NCBI RefSeq assembly: GCF_001584145.1
Contig: NZ_CP013232.1
Location: forward strand, 620,001 to 684,000
Direction: 5' to 3'
DNA length: 64,000 bases
Source of the DNA: Collimonas fungivorans
GTDB lineage: Bacteria > Pseudomonadota > Gammaproteobacteria > Burkholderiales > Burkholderiaceae_D
Under the pieces are notes generated by a model. That model did not search any database. It was given only the letters and a program-made list of their open reading frames with translations, and had not been told where the DNA came from. Positions 30,057 to 39,674 of the stretch are shown here, one piece after another. The translations under genes and the position numbers were made by a program. Numbering within the stretch: the first letter of the stretch is position 1; every line of letters begins with the position of its first letter.

Positions 30057-30558
30057 GGGAGGTTTTTACGCCGTCGATAACTGGCGGAACGATATATCCG
30101 GTGCGGGCAAGCTAACGAAACAAGGAAGCGGAGCGCTGAAATTAAGCGGCAACAATACCTGGAGCGGTGGCGCGCAATTGGAGGCGGGGACGCTGGAAGC
30201 GGATTCCGTGTCAGCGTTTGGTGCGGGCGATGTGTACGTCAGCGGCGGTACGCTGGCAAGCAATGCGCCTGGCGCACTGGCAATCCGCGGGAAATATACG
30301 CAATTGGCGAACAGCACATTGGAACTGAATGTAGGGAGCGCTCAGCAAGAGACGCTTGCCGTCGCCGGAAAAATGACCGCTGCCGGCGGCATTCTTCATG
30401 TCAAATTCCAGGGAGGCTATAAACCAGCCGTCGGCGACACGATCAACATCATTGCCGCGACCAGTTTTAAAGGGAAATTCGATACGATTTCTGTACACGG
30501 TTTCTCCGCGACTCCGCTTTATAGCAATACTGGGTTGCAATTGCGTATCGGTGTCTAA
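30043..30558 (+). pseudogene. Autotransporter passenger fragment (PATR repeat)
   Basis: About 171 codons with the passenger-associated transport repeat pattern: ISGAGKLTKQGSGALKLSGN, then TWSGGAQLEAGTLEADS. This is followed by a beta-helix-like tail (STLELNVGSAQQETLAVAG, GDTINIIAATSFKGKFD). There is no signal peptide and no C-terminal beta-barrel, so it cannot be a working type V secreted protein by itself. Its 5' end overlaps the broken end of the phosphodiesterase fragment, suggesting a recombination junction near 30040-30060. It could be the C-terminus of a large protein that carried such a module. Confidence 0.65.
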
Positions 30559-30710
30559 AAGCCAAGCAGATTGGTATTTTCCTTTATGCACTCAGCTAGA
30601 AAATTGCCAACTTTATGAGGTAATGGACTGAACCCCGCGGAGGGAAGATAGCGAGACACATTCAATAATTAATATTAAGCACCCTCACCAATGATTTCAA
30701 TTTTCACTTG

Positions 30711-30956
30711 TTAGGCTTCGTTGTCGATGATTTTTCTAGTAAAGCTTGATGCATCCGAGCGGCCCTCAACGACAGCACCTGAATAGTGGATTTTGTAGAG
30801 TCGACTCGCCAGCATCTCGCCGGTCTTTTGATCGTGGAGTTGGAGGTGCTGGTCGAGCTGCATATTGTGATCTTCGCTTGTGGCTAGACCTGTAGCACCT
30901 GCGCCTACAGGCGGGGCAACTGTTCCTTGTGATTCCGCTTTATCGTTATACATCAT
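30711..30956 (-). CDS. Small protein resembling the tail of T6SS VgrG/PAAR-linked proteins
   Basis: An 81-residue frame. Its C-terminal half (HLQLHDQKTGEMLASRLYKI then a Gly-x-Asp/Ala-Ser turn) resembles the short transthyretin-like extension found at the end of VgrG or PAAR-associated type VI secretion proteins. I see no other type VI gene nearby, so it is either a remnant or a stand-alone adaptor. The assignment rests on a loose motif only. Confidence 0.35.
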   Translation of the reverse strand: MMYNDKAESQGTVAPPVGAGATGLATSEDHNMQLDQHLQLHDQKTGEMLASRLYKIHYSGAVVEGRSDASSFTRKIIDNEA

Positions 30957-31372
30957 CGTCTGGTGCAGATGGGCTATCTACTGCGAAATTTGGTGTTTCA
31001 GAGGTGATTTCCAAGGCAACAGAACATCAAATCGACTTCCCTGTACCTTAAGTTTTTTGAGGACGCTGCCGTTACCCTATGTGTGGCGCCCAAATAGCTG
31101 GGTAACGCGTTCCTATTTCTACTCAAAGACGTAAAGCCTGCACAACACTCCGACCTAGTGCTATGAATTGGTATCCCGCCTGAGGAATGTCGTTGGCGGT
31201 AATATTTCGGTCCGAGATTTTTTGTATTGAATGACTAATAGAGTCTGGCAGTCCAACAGTCTGGAGGAACGCTTTTTGTATCTGATTGATATTGATAAGC
31301 AAGTGCCGGCAACTGGGGCAGCATCAGCGAAGTACGGGGCATGAAATCACTTCATTAACTAAGGAAAATAGA
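30957..31372. other. 415-bp leader region before the chemoreceptor gene
   Basis: No gene recognised. The stretch should contain the chemoreceptor promoter; I could not assign -35/-10 or sigma-28 boxes with confidence. Confidence 0.4.
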
Positions 31373-33076
31373 ATGAATCTCCGAAATCTGAAAATCGGTC
31401 AGAAGTTATTTCTGGGTTTTAGTGCCATCATCACATTGCTGTTAGTGGTCGCGACCCTTTCCTATGTTCGTGTCGGCGGGTTGAGTGAAAATATCGATTT
31501 GACAAATACGGACCGTTATCCAAAAACGGTTCTCATCCATATGATCAAGGATGAGCTGAATGAAGCCACGCACTCCCTGCGTAATATCCTTCTGGTGACG
31601 GATCCCGATAGCCTGAAGAAGGAGTTTTCAGGCATCGAGAAAAATTCTAAAATCATCACTGAGTCCATTGATAAATTGGACAAAACCATTACTAGCCAAA
31701 ATGGCCGTGAGCTTCTCAAGGCATTAACGGAAATCAGGCAAAAATTTGTAGCCTCAAGAACCACCTTCCTCAAGCTTGTGAAGGACGATAAGAGGGAGGA
31801 AGCAAAGAGCGTCCTGTTCGACGACTTGAGTCCAGTGCAATTGAGCTATCAGGATACTCTCGAAAAACTGGCCAAGTTTCAATCCGGGCTGATGGAGGAA
31901 TCCGGCAAAGCGTCTGAATTACAAGCCAGTGAAACACGCATGATCGTGTTGGTACTCTCGATTGTCGCCACTCTGATTGGCATTCTCGTCGGCGTGCTGA
32001 CGACGCGCAGCATTACGCGGCCGCTGAGCGGAGCCGTCATCATCGCTCGCAAGGTTGCGGACGGCGACCTCACCAGCACCATCGTGGTGAACTCGACGGA
32101 TGAAACAGGACAATTGTTGGGGGCGCTGAAGGATATGAACGGTAGCCTGGAGAATATTATCGGCCAGGTGCGTAACGGTACCGATACCATCGCCACCGCA
32201 TCGGCGCAGATCGCTAGTGGAAACCAGGATCTTTCTTCGCGCACCGAGCAGCAGGCGAGTTCGCTGGAGGAAACCGCGTCCTCGATGGAGGAAATGACCT
32301 CCATAGTTAAGCAAAATGCAGATAATGCGTATCAAGCTAACCGGTTAGCCGTATCTGCATCGGAGGTGGCGGTCAAGGGAAGGGAGGTCGTATCTCAGGT
32401 GATTGATACCATGAGTTCAATCAAGGATTCTTCGCGGAAGATCGTCGACATCATCGGCGTGATCGACGGTATCGCTTTCCAAACCAATATTCTTGCGTTG
32501 AATGCGGCGGTCGAAGCTGCCCGTGCGGGCGAACAGGGGCGCGGTTTCGCCGTGGTGGCGACAGAAGTGCGCAACCTGGCGCAACGTTCCGCCGGTGCAG
32601 CTAAAGAAATCAAGCTCTTGATTGACGATTCGGTCGAGAAAGTTGACGTTGGTAGCACCTTGGTGAATCAAGCCGGCAGCACCATGAGCGAGATTGTCGC
32701 CAGCGTCAAGCGGGTAACTGACATCATGGACGAGATCACCTCTGCCAGCCGAGAGCAGGAGACTGGCATCGAGCAGATTAATCAGGCCATTGGCGAGATG
32801 GACACGGCGACGCAGCAGAATGCGGCATTGGTGGAAGAAGCTGCGGCCGCGACCTTGTCACTACAAGAGCAGGCCGATAATCTGGCGCAAGTGGTCAGGG
32901 TGTTCAAACTCAATGGCGAGTATGGAGTAGACGCAGTGTCGATTGCCGCTCAACCACCTGGATCGTTCACCCAAGCGGAAACTCAACGACGCGCTCAGCA
33001 GGGCCGAATCGGACTTTTGGCAAGCAACAGCGTGCATAATAAAATGGTCGCAAATGGCGAATGGGAAGAGCTTTAA
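31373..33076 (+). CDS. Methyl-accepting chemotaxis protein, Tsr class with 4HB sensor
   Basis: Chemoreceptor of 567 residues from ATG 31373, which has AAGGA upstream; an in-frame ATG at 31286 is less likely. Order: membrane segment 1 ([20 protein letters not shown]), a periplasmic four-helix-bundle sensor of about 150 residues, membrane segment 2 ([19 protein letters not shown]), HAMP, and the cytoplasmic coiled-coil with the conserved hairpin tip ([40 protein letters not shown]). It couples through CheW to CheA. The C-terminus ends in GEWEEL, reminiscent of but not identical to the NWETF-type tether for CheR/CheB. It is a lone receptor with no che genes nearby. Ligand unknown. Confidence 0.95.
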   Translation: MNLRNLKIGQKLFLGFSAIITLLLVVATLSYVRVGGLSENIDLTNTDRYPKTVLIHMIKDELNEATHSLRNILLVTDPDSLKKEFSGIEKNSKIITESIDKLDKTITSQNGRELLKALTEIRQKFVASRTTFLKLVKDDKREEAKSVLFDDLSPVQLSYQDTLEKLAKFQSGLMEESGKASELQASETRMIVLVLSIVATLIGILVGVLTTRSITRPLSGAVIIARKVADGDLTSTIVVNSTDETGQLLGALKDMNGSLENIIGQVRNGTDTIATASAQIASGNQDLSSRTEQQASSLEETASSMEEMTSIVKQNADNAYQANRLAVSASEVAVKGREVVSQVIDTMSSIKDSSRKIVDIIGVIDGIAFQTNILALNAAVEAARAGEQGRGFAVVATEVRNLAQRSAGAAKEIKLLIDDSVEKVDVGSTLVNQAGSTMSEIVASVKRVTDIMDEITSASREQETGIEQINQAIGEMDTATQQNAALVEEAAAATLSLQEQADNLAQVVRVFKLNGEYGVDAVSIAAQPPGSFTQAETQRRAQQGRIGLLASNSVHNKMVANGEWEEL

Positions 33077-33195
33077 CCGAGGCTGCCAGCGCGTATTACC
33101 AGTTGATTGTTCGTTTGCGCGCTGAATTGGCCCACTCCTCGTCTGAGAAGCCTATTATCTCTAGATTAGTTTGGTCTGAAAATCCCCGGGCGGGT

Positions 33196-33521
33196 CACCA
33201 CTGCCTTGCGTCTCAGCAGAGAACTGGCAGTGTCTTCGCTGCCCTAGCGGGTTTTGTTGCTCCCTACGAGGTCATTGGTTCAGCTACCGAATTTGTCCGC
33301 ACCGGCGATCAAGGGGCAAAGTTCATTTTCTGATTCTGCCCAGTCTGTGGAACCAACCTTTTCCACACCGAAGAAGGGCTAGTTGGACGCGTAAGTGTCG
33401 CCGTGGGCACTTTTCCGATCCTGGGTTTTCGCCGCCTCAGCTTTCAATCTATGATCGCCGCAGGCATCCATGGGTTCAGCCGCCACCGGATACCGTCGCT
33501 TTCGAGAAGGATCCCACGTAA
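33196..33521 (+). pseudogene. GFA-family (glutathione-dependent formaldehyde-activating-like) protein, broken
   Basis: Family pattern is clear across two lesions. HHCLASQQRTGSVFAALAGF matches the 'CxxC...RRTGS' zinc region. An in-frame TGA at 33331 interrupts KFIF|FCPVCGTNLFHTEEG, where the second zinc CxxC motif resides. After VSVAVG the reading must shift frame to give SDPGFSPPQLSIYDRRRHPW, the usual C-terminal end, stopping at 33521. The N-terminal beta-strand region with the first zinc cysteines is not recognisable. It is therefore a pseudogene with at least one nonsense and one frameshift lesion. Confidence 0.75.
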
Positions 33522-33661
33522 CATTCGCCCTTATAGAACTCGGACTAATCCGGACCGAGTCTTAGGTCTTCTAACCTCACACCACTTCTGGGTTGTAGTA
33601 AAAATGGCAAGCGCCCGCCCGTGCCAATTGCTTCGACACGGGCAGTGCAATGCGAAACGGA

Positions 33662-33979
33662 TCACTTCCCCCACAACACGTCTTCCTGATTTTGGTCGCT
33701 GGAGAACAGCCGGACTTCGACGATCTTGCCACCTTCAATGCGGATTAAGTCCATGCCAGGTTGCTTGAGCTTGATGCCGTTGGCCTCGCCAGCGAACTCC
33801 AGGGTGATAGCGACCCCATCCCCATTGGCCATGTAATGATCGGCACGGGTGATTGCGAACCTCCCTTTGGAGACTTCCATCATCTTGCCCAGCATCGGGC
33901 CGACAGCAGCCATGCCCCGATGCGTGCCAGAGAACTGGTTGTTGCCTAGCTGGTGTGCTTCAGACTTTTGAACGGACAA
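33662..33979 (-). pseudogene. N-terminally truncated SnoaL-like (NTF2 fold) protein
   Basis: A 105-codon frame with LGNNQFSGTHRGMAAVGPML, matching the middle of SnoaL/ketosteroid-isomerase-like proteins, and MDLIRIEGGKIVEVRLFSSD with DVLWGK at the end, the usual C-terminal strand. The first 35-40 residues of such proteins, including the first helix, are missing and no good start exists, so it is probably a fragment. Function of the parent is unknown. Confidence 0.6.
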
Positions 33980-34028
33980 TCGCGTCTTCGTAAATCAACT
34001 CGGAGAAATCAAGACTCCCCTTTGCACA

Positions 34029-34526
34029 TCAGTCATTCGCCAATTCCGGCATCATAGACGAATGATGATTTAAGATCTTCCAATCGCTGTCGACCTTCTT
34101 ATATACATAGGTATAACGCGCGTGGACTTTTTTAGCCTTGCCGTCTTTCGTCAGGTTGAATGTATATACCCCGGTGTCAAGCGCCGCGTTATCGCCGAGG
34201 AAACGGATTTGCCGATAATTGATTGTCCCTTGCGGTTTCATCTGCAAGAACTTTACGAAATAACTCTTTATCTCGGCAGGCGTAGTCCGAACCTCGTTTG
34301 ATACAGTCGGCTCCAATACAGCGTCGGCTGCGTACAGCTTGGTAACCTGATCGGCGTTGCCAGTGGCAAGAGCCGCATTCCATCGATCGAACAGCGCGGC
34401 AACTTCGGCTTCGCGAGAATTCGTCGGCGCCGCAGCTACTTCGCGGTAGACCCTTGGCGTCTCGACATTTTTTGCGTATACGGTGGTACTGATAAGCAGT
34501 GCTGTGATTACTAGGATTTTTTTCAT
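34029..34526 (-). CDS. Secreted DUF4440 / SgcJ-EcaC family protein
   Basis: 165 residues. The N-terminus MKKILVITALLISTTVYAKN is a Sec signal peptide with likely cleavage after VYA. The mature part is an NTF2-like domain of the SgcJ/EcaC type (AALFDRWNAALATGNADQVT, LYAADAVLEPT, WKILNHHSS), usual length for the family. GAGGGCAAC precedes the ATG as a modest ribosome site. It is divergent from the LuxR gene with about 155 bp between. NTF2-like pockets bind small hydrophobic ligands or act as cyclases or isomerases; no activity can be assigned. Confidence 0.85.
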   Translation of the reverse strand: MKKILVITALLISTTVYAKNVETPRVYREVAAAPTNSREAEVAALFDRWNAALATGNADQVTKLYAADAVLEPTVSNEVRTTPAEIKSYFVKFLQMKPQGTINYRQIRFLGDNAALDTGVYTFNLTKDGKAKKVHARYTYVYKKVDSDWKILNHHSSMMPELAND

Positions 34527-34683
34527 GTTGCCCTCTAAAAAAACAATCGGAGTGCCGCAGCAATGGAAGCGACGACGAGTGAAGTATGGATATGAAATCG
34601 CCAGTTGAAATCAGCTGCTTGGGGGATGGATACTATGCCGATTGGCATATAATTCAGCTACCGACGACAAATAGATTTTTTTA

Positions 34684-35457
34684 ATGAAGACACCTGCTGA
34701 CCAATCCGATACGCCTCTGAATGCCAGGGCTGCGCGCGTGCGGTATCGCCATGCGGAAGGCAGCGCCACGCGGTTGCGTTTATTGGCCGATGCTGGTGGG
34801 GCGCTCGCTGTGGACGGCAATCAAGCAACAGCTCTCGCGATAATTCTCGGTAAAGCGCTTGAATTGCTGTCGGTGGAAGACGGCGTATTGCTCTTTGTGA
34901 AGGACGACGGATTGCACGTTTATGCCGGGCAAGGTCCGGTGCCCCCTGTCGGCGCTCGCCTGGCAGTCAATGGGGCATTGCGTACCCTGTTACAGGATAG
35001 GCAGTTGCCGCTAGTCCGGCAGGATGTACAGAGCAGCTTGCGAATCGGCCGCGAAAAGACGGTGGGACTGGAAGTATTGATACCACTGTGCTTTGGCGGC
35101 AAGAACGTAGGAGCGCTAGCGTTGATCAGCGCACGTCAGGTACCTTCGCCACATGCCGACGATCTCGCTACGCTGCAAATCCTCGGCACCATGCTAGCGA
35201 TGGCTCTGCTCGTGACAAGCAAGCCTGCAGCTCGTATTTCAGGAAACAAGGCAGCCGAGCTGAAAACGCTTACGGCGCGCGAACTGCAGGTTTTTTCGTT
35301 GATGCCTCGCGGCCTGACCAATGCTGCGATGGCCGAACAACTCGGCATTGCCACCGGCACCGTCAAGATCCACGTCGAGCGTATCCTGCACAAGCTTGAT
35401 CTCAGGGATCGCACCCAAGCCGCCGTCTGCGCAGCGGACTATGGACTCGACGCATGA
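34684..35457 (+). CDS. LuxR-family regulator with GAF-like sensor domain
   Basis: 257 residues. Residues about 40-165 look like a GAF domain (LGKALELLSVEDGVLLFVKD, VLIPLCFGGKNVGALALISA). The C-terminal LuxR helix-turn-helix is standard: LTARELQVFSLMPRGLTNAA then MAEQLGIATGTVKIHVERIL. The stop overlaps the ATG of the hybrid kinase by 4 bp (ATGA), so the three genes 34684-37882 form one coupled operon. It is not an acyl-homoserine-lactone receptor by domain content. It probably sets transcription in response to a small ligand or to the downstream phosphorelay. Confidence 0.9.
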   Translation: MKTPADQSDTPLNARAARVRYRHAEGSATRLRLLADAGGALAVDGNQATALAIILGKALELLSVEDGVLLFVKDDGLHVYAGQGPVPPVGARLAVNGALRTLLQDRQLPLVRQDVQSSLRIGREKTVGLEVLIPLCFGGKNVGALALISARQVPSPHADDLATLQILGTMLAMALLVTSKPAARISGNKAAELKTLTARELQVFSLMPRGLTNAAMAEQLGIATGTVKIHVERILHKLDLRDRTQAAVCAADYGLDA

Positions 35458-37358
35458 GAAAATTTTACCGAGGCTGGAAAGATTGGTCGCTTGCGTTCAA
35501 AAGCGGTGCAATCATCGCTTCGTCGCTCATCATGTTGCTAGGCTCAGTGATCACCAGCTACAAACTTGAACAACAAACTGCCGACTCGACCGCGGAGATG
35601 CGCCGCACGCTGAAAGTGCAATCCGATATCCAATCACTCCACACACTAATTGCTGAAGCTGCGACCGGGGTAAGGGGTTTCCTGCTGACAGACCGGGACG
35701 ATTTCCTGGCGCCATACAATGCGGCCGTGGCACAACTTCCGGTGACCATTTCGGCATTGCAGGCGAACGTGCGTGATCCGGTTCAAGTGGCGCGTCTGGG
35801 ACGCGTGCTATCTTTGATACAACAAAAACTCGCCAGCCTGGACGTGCTGCGCAACCTGGATGGCGCAACTCCTGATGATTTGCGCACCCAGTTGTTGGCT
35901 GGCAAAAAAATTCTCGACGAATTGCGTACACAGATTGGCGCGATGACTGTGCGTGAATCGGAGTTGGTAGAACAGCGCACTGCTGCCGTTCAAGCTGCGC
36001 TGCATCGCAACCTGCTGATGAATCTGGCGACTATTCTGGTCGGTATCATCGGCGCGAGCGCCATGTTGATGTTCATGATGCGCGTGGTGCGGCGGGTGCG
36101 GTTCGCTGCAGACAATGCAGAACGACTGGCGCGCGGCATGCAGCTTGAGCCGACCGACGCTGCAGCCGACGAACTTGGACAACTTGCCGAGCGCCTGCAT
36201 AAAGCCAGTCTGCTGCTGGCCGACCGTGCCGCCGCGGCGCAGGCTGCAAGCCAGGCAAAAACTGAATTTTTGTCCCGCACCAGCCATGAACTGCGGACCC
36301 CACTTAATGCCATTCTGGGTTTCGCGCAATTGCTGGAGGACGATCAAGCCAATATCCGCGCCAGGGAGAATGCAGCACAAATCACTCGAGCCGGCCGGCA
36401 TTTGCTGACACTGATCAATGAAGTATTGGACATTGCTCGCATCGAGGCCGGTAAATTCTCCATCCAAGTACAGCCGATTCAGCTTGCGTCATTATTAGCG
36501 GAAGCACTCAATTTGGTTGCGCCGCTCGCCGCTCAGCGTAAGATTCATTTAGATCAGCTTGTATGCCCTGATCAGCTGGCCGTGCTGGCAGATCGCCAAC
36601 GCCTGATGCAAGTATTATTGAACCTGTTGTCCAATGCAATCAAGTACAACTCGCCAAATGGACAGGTACGCATTCAAGTCGCTGCATATGGCGATACGGT
36701 TAGTGTCGCTATAGAGGACGATGGTCCAGGGCTTTCCGCCGATTTGACGGAGCGCCTGTTTACGCCGTTCGACCGCCTGGGGGCGGAGCGGGGAGCTAGC
36801 GAAGGTGCTGGATTGGGCTTGGCGGTTTCGAAAAGCCTGATGCAAGCGATGCACGGTGACATCATTGCCGATAGCGTCCAGGGAAAAGGAACTGTATTTA
36901 CACTTAGCTTGCCTCATTCGGTACTGCCCGCACAAGCGGTACCTGTGGTTACAGTAGGAACGCCTGTCGTTCATCCCCTGGAACCAACCACTACGCGTAC
37001 CGTGCTATGCATAGAACCCGATGCGTCCAACCGGGCATTGATCGAGACATTGGCAGCGCGGCGGCCGCATTGGCGCCTGTACACGGCGAGTACCGGCCAG
37101 GAAGGCTTGCAGCTTGCGCGGCAATGTTTGCCGGACGTGCTGCTGGTGGATATTCTTTTGCCGGATTTGAGCGGAGGGGCGTTATTGCGCGCGATAGGCG
37201 GCGATGCAGTCCTGGCGCAGATTCCTGTAGTGATCCTAAACGGAGACAAGGATTCAGCGGCGATCTCGCTGCTGAACGATAGCGCTATTGCAGGCTACCT
37301 GGCCAAACCGCTTAATCCGCAACAATTCTTTAAACTGCTCGATTGGATTATCCAATGA
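35454..37358 (+). CDS. Hybrid sensor histidine kinase (CHASE3-HisKA-HATPase-REC)
   Basis: 634 residues. Membrane segment 1 at about 20-40 (AIIASSLIMLLGSVITSYKL), a CHASE3-like periplasmic helical region, membrane segment 2 at about 185-208 (NLATILVGIIGASAMLMFMM), a HAMP-like linker, HisKA with His278 in TSHELRTPLNAILGF, HATPase_c (LLSNAIKYNSPNG, GAGLGLAVSKSLM) and a C-terminal receiver with candidate Asp566 in LLVDILLPDLSG and Lys in YLAKPL. CHASE3 kinases sense extracellular or membrane stimuli. Its stop overlaps the next ATG (ATGA at 37355). Together with the single-domain regulator it suggests a phosphorelay. Confidence 0.93.
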   Translation: MRKFYRGWKDWSLAFKSGAIIASSLIMLLGSVITSYKLEQQTADSTAEMRRTLKVQSDIQSLHTLIAEAATGVRGFLLTDRDDFLAPYNAAVAQLPVTISALQANVRDPVQVARLGRVLSLIQQKLASLDVLRNLDGATPDDLRTQLLAGKKILDELRTQIGAMTVRESELVEQRTAAVQAALHRNLLMNLATILVGIIGASAMLMFMMRVVRRVRFAADNAERLARGMQLEPTDAAADELGQLAERLHKASLLLADRAAAAQAASQAKTEFLSRTSHELRTPLNAILGFAQLLEDDQANIRARENAAQITRAGRHLLTLINEVLDIARIEAGKFSIQVQPIQLASLLAEALNLVAPLAAQRKIHLDQLVCPDQLAVLADRQRLMQVLLNLLSNAIKYNSPNGQVRIQVAAYGDTVSVAIEDDGPGLSADLTERLFTPFDRLGAERGASEGAGLGLAVSKSLMQAMHGDIIADSVQGKGTVFTLSLPHSVLPAQAVPVVTVGTPVVHPLEPTTTRTVLCIEPDASNRALIETLAARRPHWRLYTASTGQEGLQLARQCLPDVLLVDILLPDLSGGALLRAIGGDAVLAQIPVVILNGDKDSAAISLLNDSAIAGYLAKPLNPQQFFKLLDWIIQ

Positions 37359-37882
37359 ATGAAGACGATTTACTTTCTTCGCGCGTGCTCATCATTGATG
37401 ATCAGCCTGCGAACCTGCGTTTGCTGGAAGACTTGCTCACGCGGGAAGGCTTGACCCACGTTGTCAGCACGACCGATGCGCAACGGGCATTGGATCTGTA
37501 TGCTGCGTTCGACCCCGACTTGATCATATTGGATCTGATGATGCCGGAGCTTGACGGCTATGCCGTACTTGAGCAGCTGAAGCGCCGCGGCGATCCATAT
37601 GACTATCGTCCGGTGCTGGTTGTCACCGCGGACGCAACGATGGAAGCGAAGCGCCGCGCCTTGTCGCTGGGGGCGAAAGATTTTTTGACCAAGCCTTTCG
37701 ATACTATCGAGGCAATGCTGCGGGTGTGGAATCTACTTGAGACGCGCGCGCTATATAGGCGGCTGCAAGTGTTGTCGCCGGGTGAACCTTTAGCTCCGAT
37801 CAGGTTTCAGAGCCGCCCTCTTGCAGAAGACACTATCACTCGCCGGCTCGAAGGAACTGAAACAGATCCCGATTATAAATAA
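37355..37882 (+). CDS. Stand-alone receiver-domain response regulator
   Basis: 175 residues: one receiver domain with IIDDQPANLRLLEDLL (acidic pair), phospho-acceptor Asp60 in LIILDLMMPELDGYAVLEQL, Thr in VTADAT and Lys in LTKPFD. A 55-residue tail after it has no output domain I recognise, although this N-terminal pattern is common in HD-GYP regulators that lost their output. The ATG overlaps the kinase stop by 4 bp. It may shuttle phosphate from the hybrid kinase or interact with the LuxR protein. Confidence 0.9.
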   Translation: MNEDDLLSSRVLIIDDQPANLRLLEDLLTREGLTHVVSTTDAQRALDLYAAFDPDLIILDLMMPELDGYAVLEQLKRRGDPYDYRPVLVVTADATMEAKRRALSLGAKDFLTKPFDTIEAMLRVWNLLETRALYRRLQVLSPGEPLAPIRFQSRPLAEDTITRRLEGTETDPDYK

Positions 37883-37911
37883 TACTGCGATTTTCCCTTT
37901 GCATTTCGACC

Positions 37912-38244
37912 TTGATCAGACAGTTGGTACATGGATCTCTTCACACATTCTGTCATGACCGAAAAATTGGAAAAGAAAATTTCACGAACGAGGTATTTGA
38001 TAGACTCATCCACAGTTTTGCCTCGATGCCTGATGATCGTCACGACCAATGGCAGGAGAGGTTCTTGGGGACACAGGCACGCGACTTGCGTCATATTTCA
38101 GAGTTGCGGCTGACAGGATGGCGGGTGTTTTTGATATGGGAGTACGGTCTCACAAAAGGAACGCCGCGACAGACTTTAGACTGGCTACCTGATGCGATCA
38201 AGAATGCTGGTGTGGACTTTTTAAGTTGGCCGTCGATAAGGTAG
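37912..38244 (+). pseudogene. Vsr-like mismatch endonuclease remnant
   Basis: The last 60 or so codons (QARDLRHISELRLTGWRVFL, IWEYGLTKG, LDWLPDAI) resemble the C-terminal end of very-short-patch repair endonuclease Vsr, where GWRVxxxWE is characteristic. The N-terminal catalytic part (MSxIxxxxTxPE, the DxFW region) is absent and the first half of the frame is unlike Vsr. No cytosine methyltransferase partner is seen. Probably the end of a lost restriction or repair island. Confidence 0.5.
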
Positions 38245-38410
38245 GCGGAACTTCCGACCAGTTTTTCTGGGAAACTAGCTGATTTTTTGGACAATATGGG
38301 GAAAACTAAGCGGATGTGCCACATGCATGACTCATGCCGTCAAAGTGATCGTAACCAGAAATAGGCCGGACACAAGGATTGTTCACCAACATGTTGATTT
38401 GCGTCTAAAA

Positions 38411-38451
38411 CTGACCCACTTTTGGACTGAACCCCTCGGGCTGGGCCAAGG
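38411..38451 (+). repeat. Left inverted repeat of the IS3-family element
   Basis: Begins CTGACCCACTTTTGGACTG and matches the reverse complement of 39675-39715 except at four consecutive positions (8-11). Confidence 0.93.
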
Positions 38452-38499
38452 AAAAGGGAGGAAGTGATACGCTTGTCGAGCCTTCTCAGGAGGAGCGAC

Positions 38500-38865
38500 A
38501 TCATATCAGCAAGAGGACCTTATCGGCGGCATAGTCCGCAATTTAAAATCCAGCTTTGAACGGATATTCGCACTGGCAAACTTGGGCGCCGTGAGGCGCT
38601 CAAGACCTATAACCTGTCAGCCAACCTCGTGCAGATGTGGCTGACGCAGTTTGATCGCGGTGAGCTGGATAAAGAGGATGCTGCTGCTTCGACCGTTTCC
38701 GAGTACGAAGCACAGATTGCGGCCTTGGAGCGCAAGCTCGGTCAGCTCGTCGTGGAGCTCGATCTCCTTAAAAAAACACCTCGGCTACGACTCATCAACG
38801 ACAGCGAGAATTCATCGATCATCAGCGGCCCGAGGCCGGCTCCATCCGACGGGGATGCCAAATGA
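38500..38865 (+). pseudogene. IS3-family orfA with in-frame stop and lost start
   Basis: Reading from 38500 gives a typical OrfA N-terminus (RGPYRRHSPQFKIQL), then TGA at 38557 in the same frame, then TDIRTGKLGRREALKTYNLS and the leucine-zipper region EAQIAALERKLGQLVVELDL, ending at 38865. A strong AGGAGG (38488-38493) precedes ATC where an ATG would be expected. A run of seven A at 38770-38776 is at the place where IS3 elements shift -1 into orfB. The point lesions should block normal production of the OrfAB transposase. Confidence 0.85.
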
Positions 38866-39662
38866 TCAATCTGCCGCGTAGCACTTACTACTATCGACCA
38901 GGCGAGACAAAGGAGCAGATCGACGACCTTGCTCTGATCGCGTTGATTGACGATATCCATGACGTATTTCCTGGATATGGCTATCGCCGTGTCACCTTGG
39001 AACTCAAGGCTCGGGGCCATATCATCAATCACAAGCGCGTCGCCAGAGTAATGAAGGAGAATGGCTTGAACGTCCGGCGCCGGCGAAGTTTTAAACTGAC
39101 ATCGGGAGCCGAGGCCGACTTGGCGGTATTCCCGAATCTTTATCGCAATATCATCCCAACGGCGCCTGATCGTGTCTGGGTGGCAGATATTACATACATT
39201 CGCATCGCGCCCGGCTTCATCTATCTTGCGGTGATCTTGGATGCTTGTAGTCGCAAAGTGATCGGCTATGCTTTATTTAAACGAATCGATACGCCGCTCG
39301 CTCTTGCCGCATTGAACGCAGCTTATTCAGCCAGGCAACCTTTAGCAGGCACCTGCATTCATCATACAGATCGCGGGTGTCAGTATGCCAGTGCTCTATA
39401 CCGTGGCGCATTGGCCGAACTGGGATTAATTGGATCGATGAGCGCTCCGGCCAATCCGTATCACAACGCACAAGCCGAGAGCTTCATGAAGACGCTGAAA
39501 GTGGAAGAAATCTATTTGGCCGGCTATGAAACATTTAATGATATAGCGGGCAGATTGCCCTATTTCATTGAGCAGATTTATAACGAAAGGCGTATGCATT
39601 CAGTGCTGGGCTATCAATCACCGAACCAATTCGAGGTACAACACGCTCTGCAAGCGGCTTAG
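38862..39662 (+). CDS. IS3-family OrfB transposase (DDE)
   Basis: 266 residues from ATG 38862; in intact elements the protein is made as an OrfAB fusion through -1 frameshifting. The N-terminal helix region (LPRSTYYYRPG, GYGYRRVTLELKARG) is followed by the rve catalytic core: WVADITYI (first Asp), HHTDRGCQYAS (second Asp) and NAQAESFMKTLKVE (Glu). The C-terminal YNERRMHSVLGYQSPNQFE is standard. The reading frame is intact although its partner orfA is not. Confidence 0.93.
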   Translation: MINLPRSTYYYRPGETKEQIDDLALIALIDDIHDVFPGYGYRRVTLELKARGHIINHKRVARVMKENGLNVRRRRSFKLTSGAEADLAVFPNLYRNIIPTAPDRVWVADITYIRIAPGFIYLAVILDACSRKVIGYALFKRIDTPLALAALNAAYSARQPLAGTCIHHTDRGCQYASALYRGALAELGLIGSMSAPANPYHNAQAESFMKTLKVEEIYLAGYETFNDIAGRLPYFIEQIYNERRMHSVLGYQSPNQFEVQHALQAA

Positions 39663-39674
39663 ATTCTCGATCAA

